Shown: piece by piece, positions 45,026 through 54,693 of the stretch
Layout: every line of letters starts with the position of its first letter
Position numbering within the stretch: the stretch's first letter is position 1
From: Paractinoplanes rishiriensis
GTDB lineage: Bacteria; Actinomycetota; Actinomycetes; Mycobacteriales; Micromonosporaceae
Length of the DNA stretch: 64,000 nucleotides
NCBI RefSeq assembly: GCF_016862375.1
Contig: NZ_BOMV01000007.1
Location: 124,001 to 188,000, forward strand
Direction: 5' to 3'
Program-made: the position numbers and the translations under genes
The notes under the pieces: generated by a model
Told to the model about the DNA's origin: nothing
Seen by the model: only the letters and a program-made list of their open reading frames with translations
Databases searched by the model: none

Positions 45026-46960
45026 TCAGGCGGCGTTCTGGAGCTCGTCCGCCAAGGCGGCGATCTCCTCCACGGCGGTGGCCAGATCCTCGGCGCCCTG
45101 AGCCTGCTCCTTGGCCGCGGTCGAGGCCTGTCCAGCCAGTTGCTCGGCCTCGTTGGCGGAAGACGAGATCTGCTCGAGGCCGGTCTTGACCTCGCCGAGA
45201 ACCGACGCGATCTGCAGCGCCGACTCGCGGACCTCCTCGTTGCCGGACCGGACCTGCTGCATGTCCCGCTCGATCTCCTCGAGCCGGGCGGTGGTGGCCT
45301 TGGCCGCCTCCACCTCGGCGAGCGCCTGCCGGCTGGTCTCCTCGAGGTCGGCGCGGACCTCGACGATCCGGTCCTGCACCGCCTTGACCAGATCCTTGAT
45401 CCGGTCGGCGTTCTCCGCCGAGTCCCGGGCCAGGTTGCGGATGTCGGTGGAGACCACGGCGAAGCCCTTGCCGAACTCGCCGGCCCGGGCCGACTCGACC
45501 GACCCGTTCACCGCGAGCATGTTGGTCTGGATCGAGACGTTGGCGATTGCGTCCACGATCTTGTCGATCCGCCGGGAGATCTGCTCCAGCTCGGAGACCT
45601 TGCGTACGTTCTCGATACCGTCCCGGGCCGCCTGGCCGATCGCCTCGATCATCGAGTCGACCGCATCCTTGTTGGTGACCAGCATGCCGAGGATGGAGTC
45701 GGACCGCTCCACCGCGGAACCGCCACGGTCCGCCGACAGCTGCGCGCCCCGCTCGATCTGGGTCACCAGCTCGGCGGTCTGTTGCCCCTTCTCGGCGGCG
45801 GTCCGCGCGCCCACGTTGATCTGGGTGATCGCGGTGTTGATCTGAGCTGCCGCCCGGTTGATCTCCTCGACCGCGGCGGACAGTTCCTCGGCCGCGGCCG
45901 CCACCTCCTCGGCGCTCTTGTTGATGTCCGTGCTGCTGCGCAGGCTCTCCGAGATCTCGGCGAGTTCCTCGGCGGCCTGCTCGCTCTGCCGCAGGGCCTG
46001 GGTCTGCTGACCGACCGTCTGGAGCGACTCCTCGCAGGCGGCGGACTGCTGTTCGGCCGCCGCCGCGATCTCCTCGGACCGGGTCTTGGCGGTGGCCGTG
46101 GCACCCTTCGCGTCGTTGGCGGCCTGCGCCACCTCGGTGGCGCCCTGCATGATCGTGCCCATGTCGGCCCGGATGGTCTCCAGCTGGCCGGTGATCGTCT
46201 TGCCCTTCTCCACCTCGCCGCGCGCCATCTCGGCCGACGACTGCACGCCCGAGGTGATCTCGGCAACGCTGGCTCGCACCTCGTCGATCAGGTCACGGAT
46301 CTGCCTGGCGCTGCGCTCGGAGGTCTCGGCGAGCGTACGAACCTCGTCGGCCACCACGGCGAAGCCCTTGCCGTGCTGCCGGGCCCGGGCGGCCTCGATG
46401 GCGGCGTTCAGCGCGAGCAGGTTGGTCTGGTCGGCGATGTGCGCGACCGTCTTGACGATTTCGCCGATCTCGTCGGCCTGCTTCTCCAACTCGGTGATCG
46501 TGACGACCGAGGCGGTCTGCCGGGTCGAGGCGCCGTCAACGTTGGCGAGCAGGCCGTTGATGCCGGCCCGGGTCTCGGTGAGCAGGTTCTGCAGGGCCTG
46601 GCTGAGCTCGGCCACCTGCCGGGTGGTCTGTTCCTGGCGGGAAACCCGCTCCTCCACCTGGTTCATCGCGGCCAGGCTCTGCTGGGTGGCGCCGGACGCC
46701 TCCTCGGCGCCCGCCGAGATCTGCTGCATCGACTCGGAGAGCTGGCGCGAGGCCTCGGCCGCCTCGGCGTTCTGCGCGGAGATCTCGGCGGTGGCGGATG
46801 CGATCCGCTCCGCGGCCTGCTGCTGCTTGGCCACCGAACGCGCCTGCCGCCGGTTGGCCTCGGTGTCCCCGCCGCGCGGCGGGCGCGTGGAGACTGGCGC
46901 CGAGGTGGGTCGGACCGAACGGGTTTCGGCGCGCCCGTTGGTGCTCGTGGTCAATGGCAT
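45026..46960 (-). CDS. Soluble chemoreceptor with two MCP signalling hairpins (DosM-like)
   Basis: 644 residues, no membrane segment and no recognisable sensor domain. Two signalling tips are visible: [18 protein letters not shown] near 177-194 and [18 protein letters not shown] near 476-493, exactly 300 residues apart. Each is followed by GKGFAVV(A/S)-type text and flanked by long heptad-repeat helices. Receptors with two signalling domains are known from Vibrio cholerae (DosM), where they stabilise cytoplasmic arrays. The ATG at 46960 has GGGAG nine bases upstream and is the first gene of the operon. Tip 2 departs more from consensus ([11 protein letters not shown]). Confidence 0.92.
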   Translation of the reverse strand: MPLTTSTNGRAETRSVRPTSAPVSTRPPRGGDTEANRRQARSVAKQQQAAERIASATAEISAQNAEAAEASRQLSESMQQISAGAEEASGATQQSLAAMNQVEERVSRQEQTTRQVAELSQALQNLLTETRAGINGLLANVDGASTRQTASVVTITELEKQADEIGEIVKTVAHIADQTNLLALNAAIEAARARQHGKGFAVVADEVRTLAETSERSARQIRDLIDEVRASVAEITSGVQSSAEMARGEVEKGKTITGQLETIRADMGTIMQGATEVAQAANDAKGATATAKTRSEEIAAAAEQQSAACEESLQTVGQQTQALRQSEQAAEELAEISESLRSSTDINKSAEEVAAAAEELSAAVEEINRAAAQINTAITQINVGARTAAEKGQQTAELVTQIERGAQLSADRGGSAVERSDSILGMLVTNKDAVDSMIEAIGQAARDGIENVRKVSELEQISRRIDKIVDAIANVSIQTNMLAVNGSVESARAGEFGKGFAVVSTDIRNLARDSAENADRIKDLVKAVQDRIVEVRADLEETSRQALAEVEAAKATTARLEEIERDMQQVRSGNEEVRESALQIASVLGEVKTGLEQISSSANEAEQLAGQASTAAKEQAQGAEDLATAVEEIAALADELQNAA

Positions 46961-47241
46961 GGGGGTGATCTCCCGTCTCGTGTGAGCTGCCGTGCCCGTG
47001 CACGCCAACGGTCACCGGAGGTGTCATTCGGGGATCGCGCCGCCATCCTTGGCCCAGCCCGCCAGGCGCCGGCTCCTTCTTCGGCCGTCCCACCCGTGCC
47101 AGGCAAAATTCCTGCTCATTGCGGTCTTGCTGGGCTTTCCCCGCCTACTCCCGAATCCTGGCATCGGCCCTCGGATGGAGGTGCAGATATGCGCTCACTT
47201 GAATGCCAACCGGGGACCACCCACCCGTTCGGCCGTACGCG
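46961..47241. other. 281-bp intergenic region upstream of the chemosensory operon
   Basis: It must contain the operon promoter on the minus strand. I find no consensus -10/-35 pair, no flagellar-sigma promoter with correct spacing, and no reading frame with a ribosome site. It also receives the 3' end of the HhH-GPD gene at 47242. Confidence 0.5.
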
Positions 47242-47808
47242 TCAGCCCTTGGCGGCGGCCTTCATTTCTTTCTTGTAGGCGCGCACCTTGCCCAGCGACT
47301 CATCGTCGACGATGTCGGCAACAGACTTGAAAGAACCAACATCGCCGTACGCCCCGGCCGCCTCCCGCCATCCGGCCGGCTCCACCCCGTACTGCTTGCC
47401 GAGCAGCGCAACGAAGATCTGCGACTTCTGCTTGCCGAACCCCGGCAGAGAGGCAACCCGCTTGAGCAACTCGGCACCGTCCGCCACGCCGGCCCACAGG
47501 TTGGCGGCGTCCCCGTCGTAGTGCTCCACCAGCGCCCGGCAGACCTCCTGCACCCGCCCGGCCATGGCCTTGGGAAACCGGTGCAGAGCCGGCGGCTTGG
47601 CAAAGATCGCAATGAGCGAGTCCGGATCAAACTCCGCCAACTCAACAGCGGTAGGCACATGCCCAAGCCGCTGAGACAGCACGTAGGGTGACGAAAACGC
47701 CTTCTCCAGCGGAATCTGCTGATCGAGCACCATACCGATGAGCAGCGCCAACGGGTCAGTGGAGAGCAACGTGTTGGCGTCGGCGTCGATCGGCAGGCTG
47801 AGCGTCAT
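47242..47808 (-). CDS. HhH-GPD-type base-excision repair protein
   Basis: 188 residues, helical. It carries the helix-hairpin-helix element SLPGFGKQKSQIFVALLG and an N-terminal MVLDQQIPLEKAF typical of the HhH-GPD fold. The usual catalytic Asp downstream of the hairpin and an iron-sulfur cluster are not evident, so glycosylase activity is uncertain. Proteins of this size are common in actinobacteria. It stands alone, reading away from the chemosensory operon's promoter side. Confidence 0.8.
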   Translation of the reverse strand: MTLSLPIDADANTLLSTDPLALLIGMVLDQQIPLEKAFSSPYVLSQRLGHVPTAVELAEFDPDSLIAIFAKPPALHRFPKAMAGRVQEVCRALVEHYDGDAANLWAGVADGAELLKRVASLPGFGKQKSQIFVALLGKQYGVEPAGWREAAGAYGDVGSFKSVADIVDDESLGKVRAYKKEMKAAAKG

Positions 47809-47861
47809 GCACCTATCTTGCCGCTACGCCCCCGCCAGGCAAGACTCAGTCCCGCCCGAGA

Positions 47862-48857
47862 TCACGAACCTTGAGCAGCGCCGCCCGCCTTCCGCGCAGC
47901 CGCCCGCACAATGGCGAAGAATTCCTTCTCAGCGCCGACGGCCGTCACCGTTCCGGCCACACGACCTTTCGCAAACGCCACCATGGTGCCGTGCGCGGGC
48001 GCCTCCCCAGGCAACGTGACCGAATACGCGATCGCCGCCGAGGCATGCCCCACCGACGGCATGGACAACGGCGCCTGCGTCATGACGATCCTCTCGTCCA
48101 CGCCCGAAAAACCAAGGCTGATCCGCGGACAGCGCCGCGCCTGCTCAGCAAACGCCGCAACAAAGCCGCGGTTTGCCTTCGGCGCGCCGGTCATCAACAT
48201 CTCGGCCAGGACCGGCCCGGCTTCACTCTTGCTGAACGAAACGCTCGCCACGTACGCGGGGTGCCCGGGGTCGGTCGCCGCCTTCGCCCGAGCCAATTCC
48301 CAGGCCAGGTCCGTCACGGCAGTCTTCGCCCGAGCCAGATCCGTCGCGGCCGTCCTCGCCCAAGCAAGCTCCCTCGCGGCCGATGGTCGCGTAAGCGATT
48401 CGGTTGCCGGCGGTTTCGTCGGCGGCGGTTCTGTCGCCGGCGGTTCTGTCGGCGGCGGTTCTGTCGCCGGCGGTTCTGTCGCCGGCGGTTCTGTCGGCGG
48501 CGGTTCTGTCGCCGGCGGTCTCGTCGCCGCCGTTGGCTGCGCGGGGCCGATAGTGAGGTCGCAGCCGGTCTCGGCCGGTGAGATTCCGAGCCCGTTCACC
48601 GGAACGCGGCCGCCGTCGACAATGACCGGCTCCCTCTCCGCTTTGTATCCCGCGGGCAGGTCTGCCGCAGCGAGCAGGGCCGCCTTGAGCTGCTCCGGCG
48701 TGATGCCGCTCCGGTCCGCGCCGACGGCCGGCGCCGCAGCGGCCGCCGACGGCGCGACGTCCACGCTGCCCGCCGCCAGGCCCACGCCCAGGGCGACCGC
48801 GAGGCTCACCGGAAGGCTGACCGCAGACCGAAAGGTCCCACTTCCCCGCTTGAACAT
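47862..48857 (-). CDS. Secreted protein with Pro/Thr/Glu repeats, unknown
   Basis: 331 residues from the ATG at 48857 (MFKRGSGT), which opens a clear signal peptide (SAVSLPVSLAVALGVGLAAGS). A globular first part is followed by eight pentapeptide repeats of PPATE/PPPTE type and then a domain of about 170 residues with one short Ala-rich helix (AARELAWARTAATDLARAKT). No family recognised. An in-frame ATG at 48911 would place 18 residues before the signal peptide. It follows the NarL-type regulator gene by 40 bases and may be its target. Confidence 0.75.
   Translation of the reverse strand: MFKRGSGTFRSAVSLPVSLAVALGVGLAAGSVDVAPSAAAAAPAVGADRSGITPEQLKAALLAAADLPAGYKAEREPVIVDGGRVPVNGLGISPAETGCDLTIGPAQPTAATRPPATEPPPTEPPATEPPATEPPPTEPPATEPPPTKPPATESLTRPSAARELAWARTAATDLARAKTAVTDLAWELARAKAATDPGHPAYVASVSFSKSEAGPVLAEMLMTGAPKANRGFVAAFAEQARRCPRISLGFSGVDERIVMTQAPLSMPSVGHASAAIAYSVTLPGEAPAHGTMVAFAKGRVAGTVTAVGAEKEFFAIVRAAARKAGGAAQGS
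48406..48525 (-). repeat. Eight 15-bp tandem repeats encoding PPATE/PPPTE
   Basis: Eight copies of GCCGGCGGTTCTGTC (plus-strand reading), alternating with GGCGGCGGTTCTGTC, lie inside the secreted-protein gene. The units are in frame, so copy-number change lengthens the linker without frameshift. Confidence 0.93.
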
Positions 48858-48897
48858 GATTTCACCGTAAGCGCGCCACCCGGCCGCCGTCTGTCGC

Positions 48898-49611
48898 TCA
48901 GCGCAGCCCACCCTCGTAAGCGGCCACTACCAGCTGGGTGCGATCGCGGGCGTCCAGTTTGGCAAGCAGCCGCCCCACATGCGTCTTCACCGTGCCCATG
49001 CTCACGTGCAGCTCCGCCGCGATCTCCTCGTTCGACCGGCCGCGCGCCACCAACTCCAGAACCTCCCGCTCCCGCGCCGTGACCTCCGGCAGGGGCGTCA
49101 CCCGCCGCTCCGGCTGCCCGACATAGGCGGAGATCAACCGCCGCGTCGCCCCCGGCGCCAACAACGCCTCACCGGACGCGACCACCCGAATGGCCCTGAT
49201 CAACTCCTCCGGCAACACCTCCTTGAGCAGAAACCCGCTGGCACCCGCCCGCAGAGCCCCGAACACATACTCGTCCAGGTCGAACGTGGTCAACACGATC
49301 ACCCGAGTGCGCAACCTCCCCGACCGGCAGATCTCCCTGGTCGCCTCGATCCCGTTCATCTCCGGCATCCGAACGTCCATCAGAACGATGTCCGGCTCCA
49401 CCCGCCGCGCCAGCGCAACCGCCTCGGCACCCGTGCCGGCCTCTCCGACGCAGCTGAGCCCCGTCGTGTTGTCGATGAGCAGCCGGAAGCTGGCCCGCAG
49501 CAGCGCCTGATCATCGGCCAGCGCTACCCGGAGCTTGTTCACAGCGCCCAGCGGTGTCCGGCCGCCTTCCGCCTGGCTGCCCTCTGCCTGGTCGCTCTCG
49601 GACCGGTTCAC
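48898..49611 (-). CDS. NarL/LuxR-family response regulator
   Basis: 237 residues in the longest form. The receiver has VALADDQ, phospho-acceptor Asp79 (VLMDVRMPEMNG) and the LLKEVLP loop; a LuxR-type HTH ends the protein (TAREREVLELVARGRSNEEI and VSMGTVKTHVGRLLAKL). The start is uncertain: the GTG at 49611 is one base after the kinase stop, while the GTG at 49542 would remove 23 non-conserved residues. Its kinase is next door, and a divergent ABC transporter beyond it is a likely target. Confidence 0.9.
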   Translation of the reverse strand: MNRSESDQAEGSQAEGGRTPLGAVNKLRVALADDQALLRASFRLLIDNTTGLSCVGEAGTGAEAVALARRVEPDIVLMDVRMPEMNGIEATREICRSGRLRTRVIVLTTFDLDEYVFGALRAGASGFLLKEVLPEELIRAIRVVASGEALLAPGATRRLISAYVGQPERRVTPLPEVTAREREVLELVARGRSNEEIAAELHVSMGTVKTHVGRLLAKLDARDRTQLVVAAYEGGLR

Positions 49612-49612
49612 G

Positions 49613-50794
49613 TCAGGCCGCCCAACTCAACGTGGTCGTGACCGCCCAGCCGCCTTTGGCCGACGGCCCGGCGACCAGGTCGCCGCCGAACATGGCCGCC
49701 CGCTCCCGCATCCCGATCAAACCCTGGCCTCCGGGCCGGCCCGGAGCGGGAGAGCCCGGATCGTCCACCGCGGCCGGCCGCGGCTCGGCCGTGACGGGGC
49801 TGCCGTTGTCGGCCACGTCGAGGCGCAGCGAGCCGTCACCGATCTCGATGGCGACCCGGCACTCGCTGGCACGGGCGTGCTTGACGACGTTGGTCAGCGC
49901 CTCCTGCACCAGCCGGAACACCGCCAGCGCCACGCCGTCCGGAATCCTGTCGCCGCCACGTACCACCAAATCCACCGAGAGGCCGGACGTGCGCGCGGCC
50001 GTGACCAACTCGTCGAGGTCGGCCAAGCCCGGCGCGGGCACCAGGGTGCCCTCGGTGCGCAGGACCCCGAGCGCCCGGCGCAGCTCGCCGAGCGTGTCCC
50101 GGCTGGTCGTGGCGATCACCCGGAGTGCCGCTCGCATCTCCTGCGGCTGCGAGTCGGCGAGATGATCGGCGATCGCCGCCTTCACCGCGATCATGCTCAT
50201 GCTGTGCGCAACGATGTCGTGCAGCTCGCGAGCAATCCTCAGGCGCTCCTGGCCGACCGCGAGCTCGGTGGCCTGCTCGGCGGCCCGGGCCGCGTAGGCC
50301 CGACGCTCCCGGACAGTCCGCCCGGCCGTCCAAGCGGCTCCGAGCACCCAACCCACCAACCCGATCTCGAAAGGTGTGCCGTCACCCGCGAGGAACGCCA
50401 GCGCCGTGGCCACGACACAGCCGATAACGATCGGCACCGAGCGGCGCCGGCGCACGTCGGCGCCGACCGTATAAAGCACCGGACACATCGCGAGTATCGG
50501 CGCTAACCCGGCATAGTGCGGGATCACGCCGGTGGCCACGCAGGCGACCACGAGCGCCAAGGCCAACCAGACGGCCGCTACGGGCCGGATCCGGCGAACG
50601 GCCACCGGCAGGCCCAGCAGCACGCCGGCCACCACCGGCAGCCAGACCGGCTCGTGCCAGCCGACCGGCGACGGGCCGTCGACCGCCGCATACCACCCGC
50701 ACGCCGCAACCACCGTGGCCAGCACCCCGTCGATGACGAGCAGCTGGCCACGGCTGAGTCCGCGGATGAGCGGTGATGGCGTGGCGGTGGTCAT
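49613..50794 (-). CDS. Sensor histidine kinase, NarL-partner (HisKA_3) type
   Basis: 393 residues. About five membrane helices occupy the first 160, with no large outer domain. The HisKA_3 site is RIARELHDIVAHSMSMI, and the HATPase domain carries EALTNVVKHARA, VADNG and GQGLIGMRERA. Kinases of this shape with neighbouring ABC exporters commonly respond to envelope stress or antimicrobial peptides (family knowledge). It is divergent from the ABC transporter genes, 119 bp apart. Confidence 0.9.
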   Translation of the reverse strand: MTTATPSPLIRGLSRGQLLVIDGVLATVVAACGWYAAVDGPSPVGWHEPVWLPVVAGVLLGLPVAVRRIRPVAAVWLALALVVACVATGVIPHYAGLAPILAMCPVLYTVGADVRRRRSVPIVIGCVVATALAFLAGDGTPFEIGLVGWVLGAAWTAGRTVRERRAYAARAAEQATELAVGQERLRIARELHDIVAHSMSMIAVKAAIADHLADSQPQEMRAALRVIATTSRDTLGELRRALGVLRTEGTLVPAPGLADLDELVTAARTSGLSVDLVVRGGDRIPDGVALAVFRLVQEALTNVVKHARASECRVAIEIGDGSLRLDVADNGSPVTAEPRPAAVDDPGSPAPGRPGGQGLIGMRERAAMFGGDLVAGPSAKGGWAVTTTLSWAA

Positions 50795-50913
50795 GCCGGC
50801 GAGATTAGCCAGCGGGCGACGCGCGCCGCGTCAGACCAGGGTCTGATTTTCGCGTCCCCGATCGTGGACCACGGTGTGACGACTTCCGGCCCGCCGACCG
50901 CGATTGTCGAGCC

Positions 50914-51648
50914 ATGACAAAACCGATGGTCTCGCTCAGCGACGTACGGATGGAGTACGAGACCGGCCCGCAGCGGGTCACCGCGCTCGCCGGGGTGACC
51001 GAAGAGCTGCCGGCGGGCACCTTCACCGCGATCATGGGCCCGTCCGGATCGGGCAAGTCAACGCTCCTGCACTGCGCCGCGGGTCTGGAACGGCCCACCG
51101 CCGGCGAGGTTGAGATCGACGGCGTCCCGCTGGGCGGCCTAGACGAGACCGGTCTTACTGTGTTGCGTCGCGAGCGGGTCGGCTTCGTCTTCCAGACGTT
51201 CAACCTGATCTCGTCGCTGACCGCGGAGCAAAACGTCGCGCTGCCCGCCCGGCTGGCCGGCCGTCGGATCGGGCCTGGTGAGCTGTCCGCGGCGCTCGCC
51301 CAGGTCGGCCTCTCCGACCGGGCCCGGCACCGGCCGGTCGAGCTGTCCGGTGGCCAGCAGCAGCGGGTCGCGATCGCCCGCGCCCTGGTCACCCGGCCGG
51401 CCGTGCTGTTCGCTGACGAGCCGACCGGCGCGCTCGACGGCGTCACCTCCCGGCAGGTATTGGCGCTGATGCGCAGCCTGGTCGACGAGCAGGGCCAGAC
51501 GATCGTGATGGTCACCCACGATCCGGTCGCGGCCGCGGTGGCCGACCAGGTGCTCCTTCTGACCGACGGCCGCGTGGTCGACCGGCTCGAGGCGGCGCCC
51601 GCCGAGTCGATCGCCGCGCGGATGGCGACGGTGGAGGCGACGTGCTGA
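50914..51648 (+). CDS. ABC transporter ATP-binding protein (MacB/LolD type)
   Basis: 244 residues. Walker A is MGPSGSGKSTLL, the signature VELSGGQQQRVAIARAL, Walker B VLFADEPTGALD, and the switch His is in MVTHDP. It belongs to the clan that pairs with FtsX-type permeases. It overlaps its permease gene by 7 bases. No ribosome site precedes the ATG, so a leaderless start is possible. Confidence 0.93.
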   Translation: MTKPMVSLSDVRMEYETGPQRVTALAGVTEELPAGTFTAIMGPSGSGKSTLLHCAAGLERPTAGEVEIDGVPLGGLDETGLTVLRRERVGFVFQTFNLISSLTAEQNVALPARLAGRRIGPGELSAALAQVGLSDRARHRPVELSGGQQQRVAIARALVTRPAVLFADEPTGALDGVTSRQVLALMRSLVDEQGQTIVMVTHDPVAAAVADQVLLLTDGRVVDRLEAAPAESIAARMATVEATC

Positions 51649-53948
51649 CACGGGACCGGCTGGGTGCTTTTGTCGCGGTCTTATTCGGTACGGCCGTCGT
51701 AGCGCTGACCTTGACACTGCTCGCTTCGGCCGCGCCGCGGACGCCCGAGCGATTTGCGGCGGTCACCGTGGCCGTGCAGAGCCCCGCGGTCCAGACAGCG
51801 GCCGACCCGTTCCCGGAGTCTCGGCCGTGGTCCTTTGCGGAAGCAACCGCCCTGGCCGGACGACTTGCGGCAGTCCCCGGCGTAGCGGCGGCGGTGGCCG
51901 ACCGGCGCTTCTATGCGCAGCCTGTCCTCGCCGGCCGACCGGTGTCCGGTCTGGCGGAGGGCCACGGCTGGGCCAGCGCCGTCCTGGCTCGGGACACGAT
52001 CGTCGCCGGCCGAGCGGCGCAGGCCGACAAGGAGATCGTGGTGGCCCAGGCCCTGGGCATCCCGGTCGGTGGCACGGTGACGATCCTGACCGCTACCGGT
52101 CCGGCGACGTGGACGGTCAGCGGCCTGATCGAGGCGCCCCGGCTCTACGTCTCGGATACGACGGCCGCCCGCCTCGCACCCGGCGTCCGCGTCATCGGAC
52201 TCACCGGACACCCCGATCCCGCACAGGTGCGACAGGCCGCCGCGGGCGCGACGGTCCTGCACGGCGCGACGCTGGGCGACCTGGAGCCGCGCGCCGACGC
52301 CACCACCCGCTGGATCGGCCTGCAGGTGCTGAGCGCGATGGCGGCGCTCTCGGTGTTCGCGTGCGTCTTCGTGATCGCGTCGACCTTCGCGCTCACCGTC
52401 CACCAGCGACGACGGGAGATCGGCCTGCTACGCACGATCGGTGCCACGCCGCGACAGGTCCGCCGTACGGTGCTGGTCGAGGCCGCCATGGTCGGGTTCG
52501 GTGCGGCCGTGGCGGGAGTCTTCCTCGGCACGCTCCTCGCCCGGCCGGTCGGGCGGGTGCTGGTCGACGCCGGGTTCGAACCGGAGTCGTTCACGGTCGG
52601 CTTCCACCTGTGGCCGGTGCTGGCCGGGCTGGCGGCCGGCCCGCTCGTCTCGGTCGCAGGTGCGCTGGCGGCTGCCCGGCGTGCGGCCCGCGTCGGACCG
52701 CTCGAGGCGTTGCGTGAGGCCGAGGTGGAGACTCGGCCGATGAGCCGGACCAGGTGGGCGGCCGGGCTGATCTGCACCGCGGCCGGGCTGGGTGCGCTGC
52801 TCGCGACCCAGTGCGCCGACGACCTCTCCGATCTCGGCACGTACACGCTGGGCGGAGCGATGGCTCTGGTCGTAGCCGCGACGCTGCTGGCACCGGCGGC
52901 AGTCCCGCTGCTGGTGCGCGTCCTGCTGGCGGGCCGCGGCCCGATCGGCACCGTCATGCGGGAAAGCGCCGTGACCAGTGCGCGGCGGACGGCGTCCACG
53001 GCCGCGCCGGTGCTGCTGACCATCGCGTTCGCGGTCTTCATCGCGGGCAATGTGCAGACCTCGGCCGACGCGTACGCGGATCGGAGGGCCGAGGCGGTCG
53101 GGACCGGAACGGTCCTCGTCCCCGACGACACTCCAGGCCTGACCGACGCGGTCACTGGTTCGGCTCCGTTGCCGACTCTTCTCTATCTCGACGACACCGT
53201 GGTGGCGGCCGTCGGCGTCGATCAGACGACCGGCGAGGGTCCCGGACCCGACGCGATGGTGATAGCCGAGGCGATGGCCGTCCGCCGTCAGCTCGGCCTG
53301 GGCAACACCGTGGAGGTCACGTTCGCGGACGGCAGCCGGATGCCGCTGCGGATCGGCCGGGTCGCCCCGGATGGCACATTGCCGGCGGAGCTGGTGGTCA
53401 ACCGCGCGACCGTTCGCAGGCACGATCCGTCCGCGCTCGCGCCCGCCGTTCCGCTGACCGCCACGCCCGCCTCCGCCGACGTGGTGGGTGCCAAAGTCGT
53501 CGACGTCGCCGAATACAGCAGGCAGGCTGACGCCGACGAGGACCGCCTGATATGGATCTTCACGCTGCTGCTGATCGGAGTGTCGGTGGGTTACGGCGCC
53601 CTCGCGGTGGCGAACACACTGTTCATGGCCACCTCGCGCCGCGCACCTGACTACCGCCTGTTGCGCCTGGCCGGAGCCACGCCGCGGCAGGTGCTGCTTT
53701 CGATCGCCGGCGAGTCGACGTTGGTGGTCGCCATCGGTGCGGTCCTGGGCACCTCCGCCGCGGTCCTCGCACTGTGGGGCGCCACGGTCGGGCTACGTCA
53801 CCAGACCGAGACTCCGGTCCCGCTTGCTGTGCCGTGGACGACGGTCGTCGTCGCCGTGAGCGCGTGTCTGCTGCTTGCGCTCGTCGGCAGCCTGCTGCCC
53901 GCCCGGGCTCAGCTGTCCCGTGCCGGGCTACGAAGGGACGTCCAGTGA
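51642..53948 (+). CDS. ABC transporter permease with two FtsX domains
   Basis: 768 residues. An N-terminal helix and outer domain of about 200 residues precede a first FtsX block (about 225-365, with RRREIGLLRTIGATPRQVRR), a helical middle region, a second outer domain, and a second FtsX block at the C-terminus (RRAPDYRLLRLAGATPRQVLL). The repeated GATPRQV coupling motif shows internal duplication. With its ATPase it may export or mechanically release a lipid, peptide or antibiotic; the substrate is unknown. The GTG start overlaps the ATPase gene. Confidence 0.9.
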   Translation: MLTRDRLGAFVAVLFGTAVVALTLTLLASAAPRTPERFAAVTVAVQSPAVQTAADPFPESRPWSFAEATALAGRLAAVPGVAAAVADRRFYAQPVLAGRPVSGLAEGHGWASAVLARDTIVAGRAAQADKEIVVAQALGIPVGGTVTILTATGPATWTVSGLIEAPRLYVSDTTAARLAPGVRVIGLTGHPDPAQVRQAAAGATVLHGATLGDLEPRADATTRWIGLQVLSAMAALSVFACVFVIASTFALTVHQRRREIGLLRTIGATPRQVRRTVLVEAAMVGFGAAVAGVFLGTLLARPVGRVLVDAGFEPESFTVGFHLWPVLAGLAAGPLVSVAGALAAARRAARVGPLEALREAEVETRPMSRTRWAAGLICTAAGLGALLATQCADDLSDLGTYTLGGAMALVVAATLLAPAAVPLLVRVLLAGRGPIGTVMRESAVTSARRTASTAAPVLLTIAFAVFIAGNVQTSADAYADRRAEAVGTGTVLVPDDTPGLTDAVTGSAPLPTLLYLDDTVVAAVGVDQTTGEGPGPDAMVIAEAMAVRRQLGLGNTVEVTFADGSRMPLRIGRVAPDGTLPAELVVNRATVRRHDPSALAPAVPLTATPASADVVGAKVVDVAEYSRQADADEDRLIWIFTLLLIGVSVGYGALAVANTLFMATSRRAPDYRLLRLAGATPRQVLLSIAGESTLVVAIGAVLGTSAAVLALWGATVGLRHQTETPVPLAVPWTTVVVAVSACLLLALVGSLLPARAQLSRAGLRRDVQ

Positions 53949-53964
53949 CCGGGCTCACGCCGTC

Positions 53965-54618
53965 TCAGATCCCGGCAGCCACCTCGCGGAGTGACCGGTC
54001 GGACAGCGACGTCAGCGTCAGGTCGGCGCCGTCCAGGGCGAGATCGGCGGTGAGCGGGTTGGGCACGGCTACGCAGAAGAGTCCGGCGGCCTTGGCAGCG
54101 GCCACACCGTTCGGCGAGTCTTCGACGGCCAGCGCCTCGGACGCGGGCACGCCGAGCTCGTCGAGGGCCAGCCGGTACAGGTCGGGAGCCGGTTTGCTCA
54201 GCATCACCCGGTCCCGGGTAGCGATCACCTCGAACCGGGCGCGCAGCCCGAGAGCGTCGAGAAACCGGTCGACCCAGACCTCGTCCGAACTGGAGGCGAG
54301 CCCGACCTTCAGCCCCAGCTCCCGAGCATCGTCAAGCCAGGCCAAAACGCCGGCCCGCGGCTCGGCGCCGGCGATCAGTTCGTCGAACCGCGCCCGGCGG
54401 GCGGCCCGCACCGATCCGCGATCCACCGGCGCGCCGACCAGCGCCTCGAGGTGCACGTACGGGTCCCAGCCGGAGTCCGCGGTGCCGATGGTTCGCGACC
54501 AGACGGCCTGGTCCAGCGAGACTCCAAGCGCCGCAAACGCCTCCTGCCACGAGACGAACTCCGGCGTCTCGGTATCCAGAATCGTCCCGTCCAGGTCAAA
54601 GACGATCGCTCGCAGCAC
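53965..54618 (-). CDS. HAD-superfamily phosphatase (subfamily IA)
   Basis: 217 residues from the GTG at 54618. Motif I is FDLDGTILDTE (nucleophile Asp), motif II LASSSDE, motif III with Lys in LSKPAPDLY, and motif IV VEDSPNG. A helical cap lies at about 15-85. It resembles beta-phosphoglucomutase-like and sugar-phosphate phosphatases; the substrate cannot be assigned. It is convergent with the ABC permease gene, 16 bp apart, and divergent from a phosphotransferase remnant. Confidence 0.9.
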   Translation of the reverse strand: MLRAIVFDLDGTILDTETPEFVSWQEAFAALGVSLDQAVWSRTIGTADSGWDPYVHLEALVGAPVDRGSVRAARRARFDELIAGAEPRAGVLAWLDDARELGLKVGLASSSDEVWVDRFLDALGLRARFEVIATRDRVMLSKPAPDLYRLALDELGVPASEALAVEDSPNGVAAAKAAGLFCVAVPNPLTADLALDGADLTLTSLSDRSLREVAAGI

Positions 54619-54693
54619 CCCCGCATCATGCCGCCCGCAGCCCTCCGCTATTTGCTCAGTCACCCGCCCACCGCGCATCCGGCAGACCTGCGG

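Noticed and set aside
47161..47168. GCCGAT on the minus strand as a flagellar-sigma (-10) promoter for the chemosensory operon
   Set aside because: No TAAA/TCAAA-type -35 lies at about 15 bp; the nearest TCAAG is roughly twice as far.
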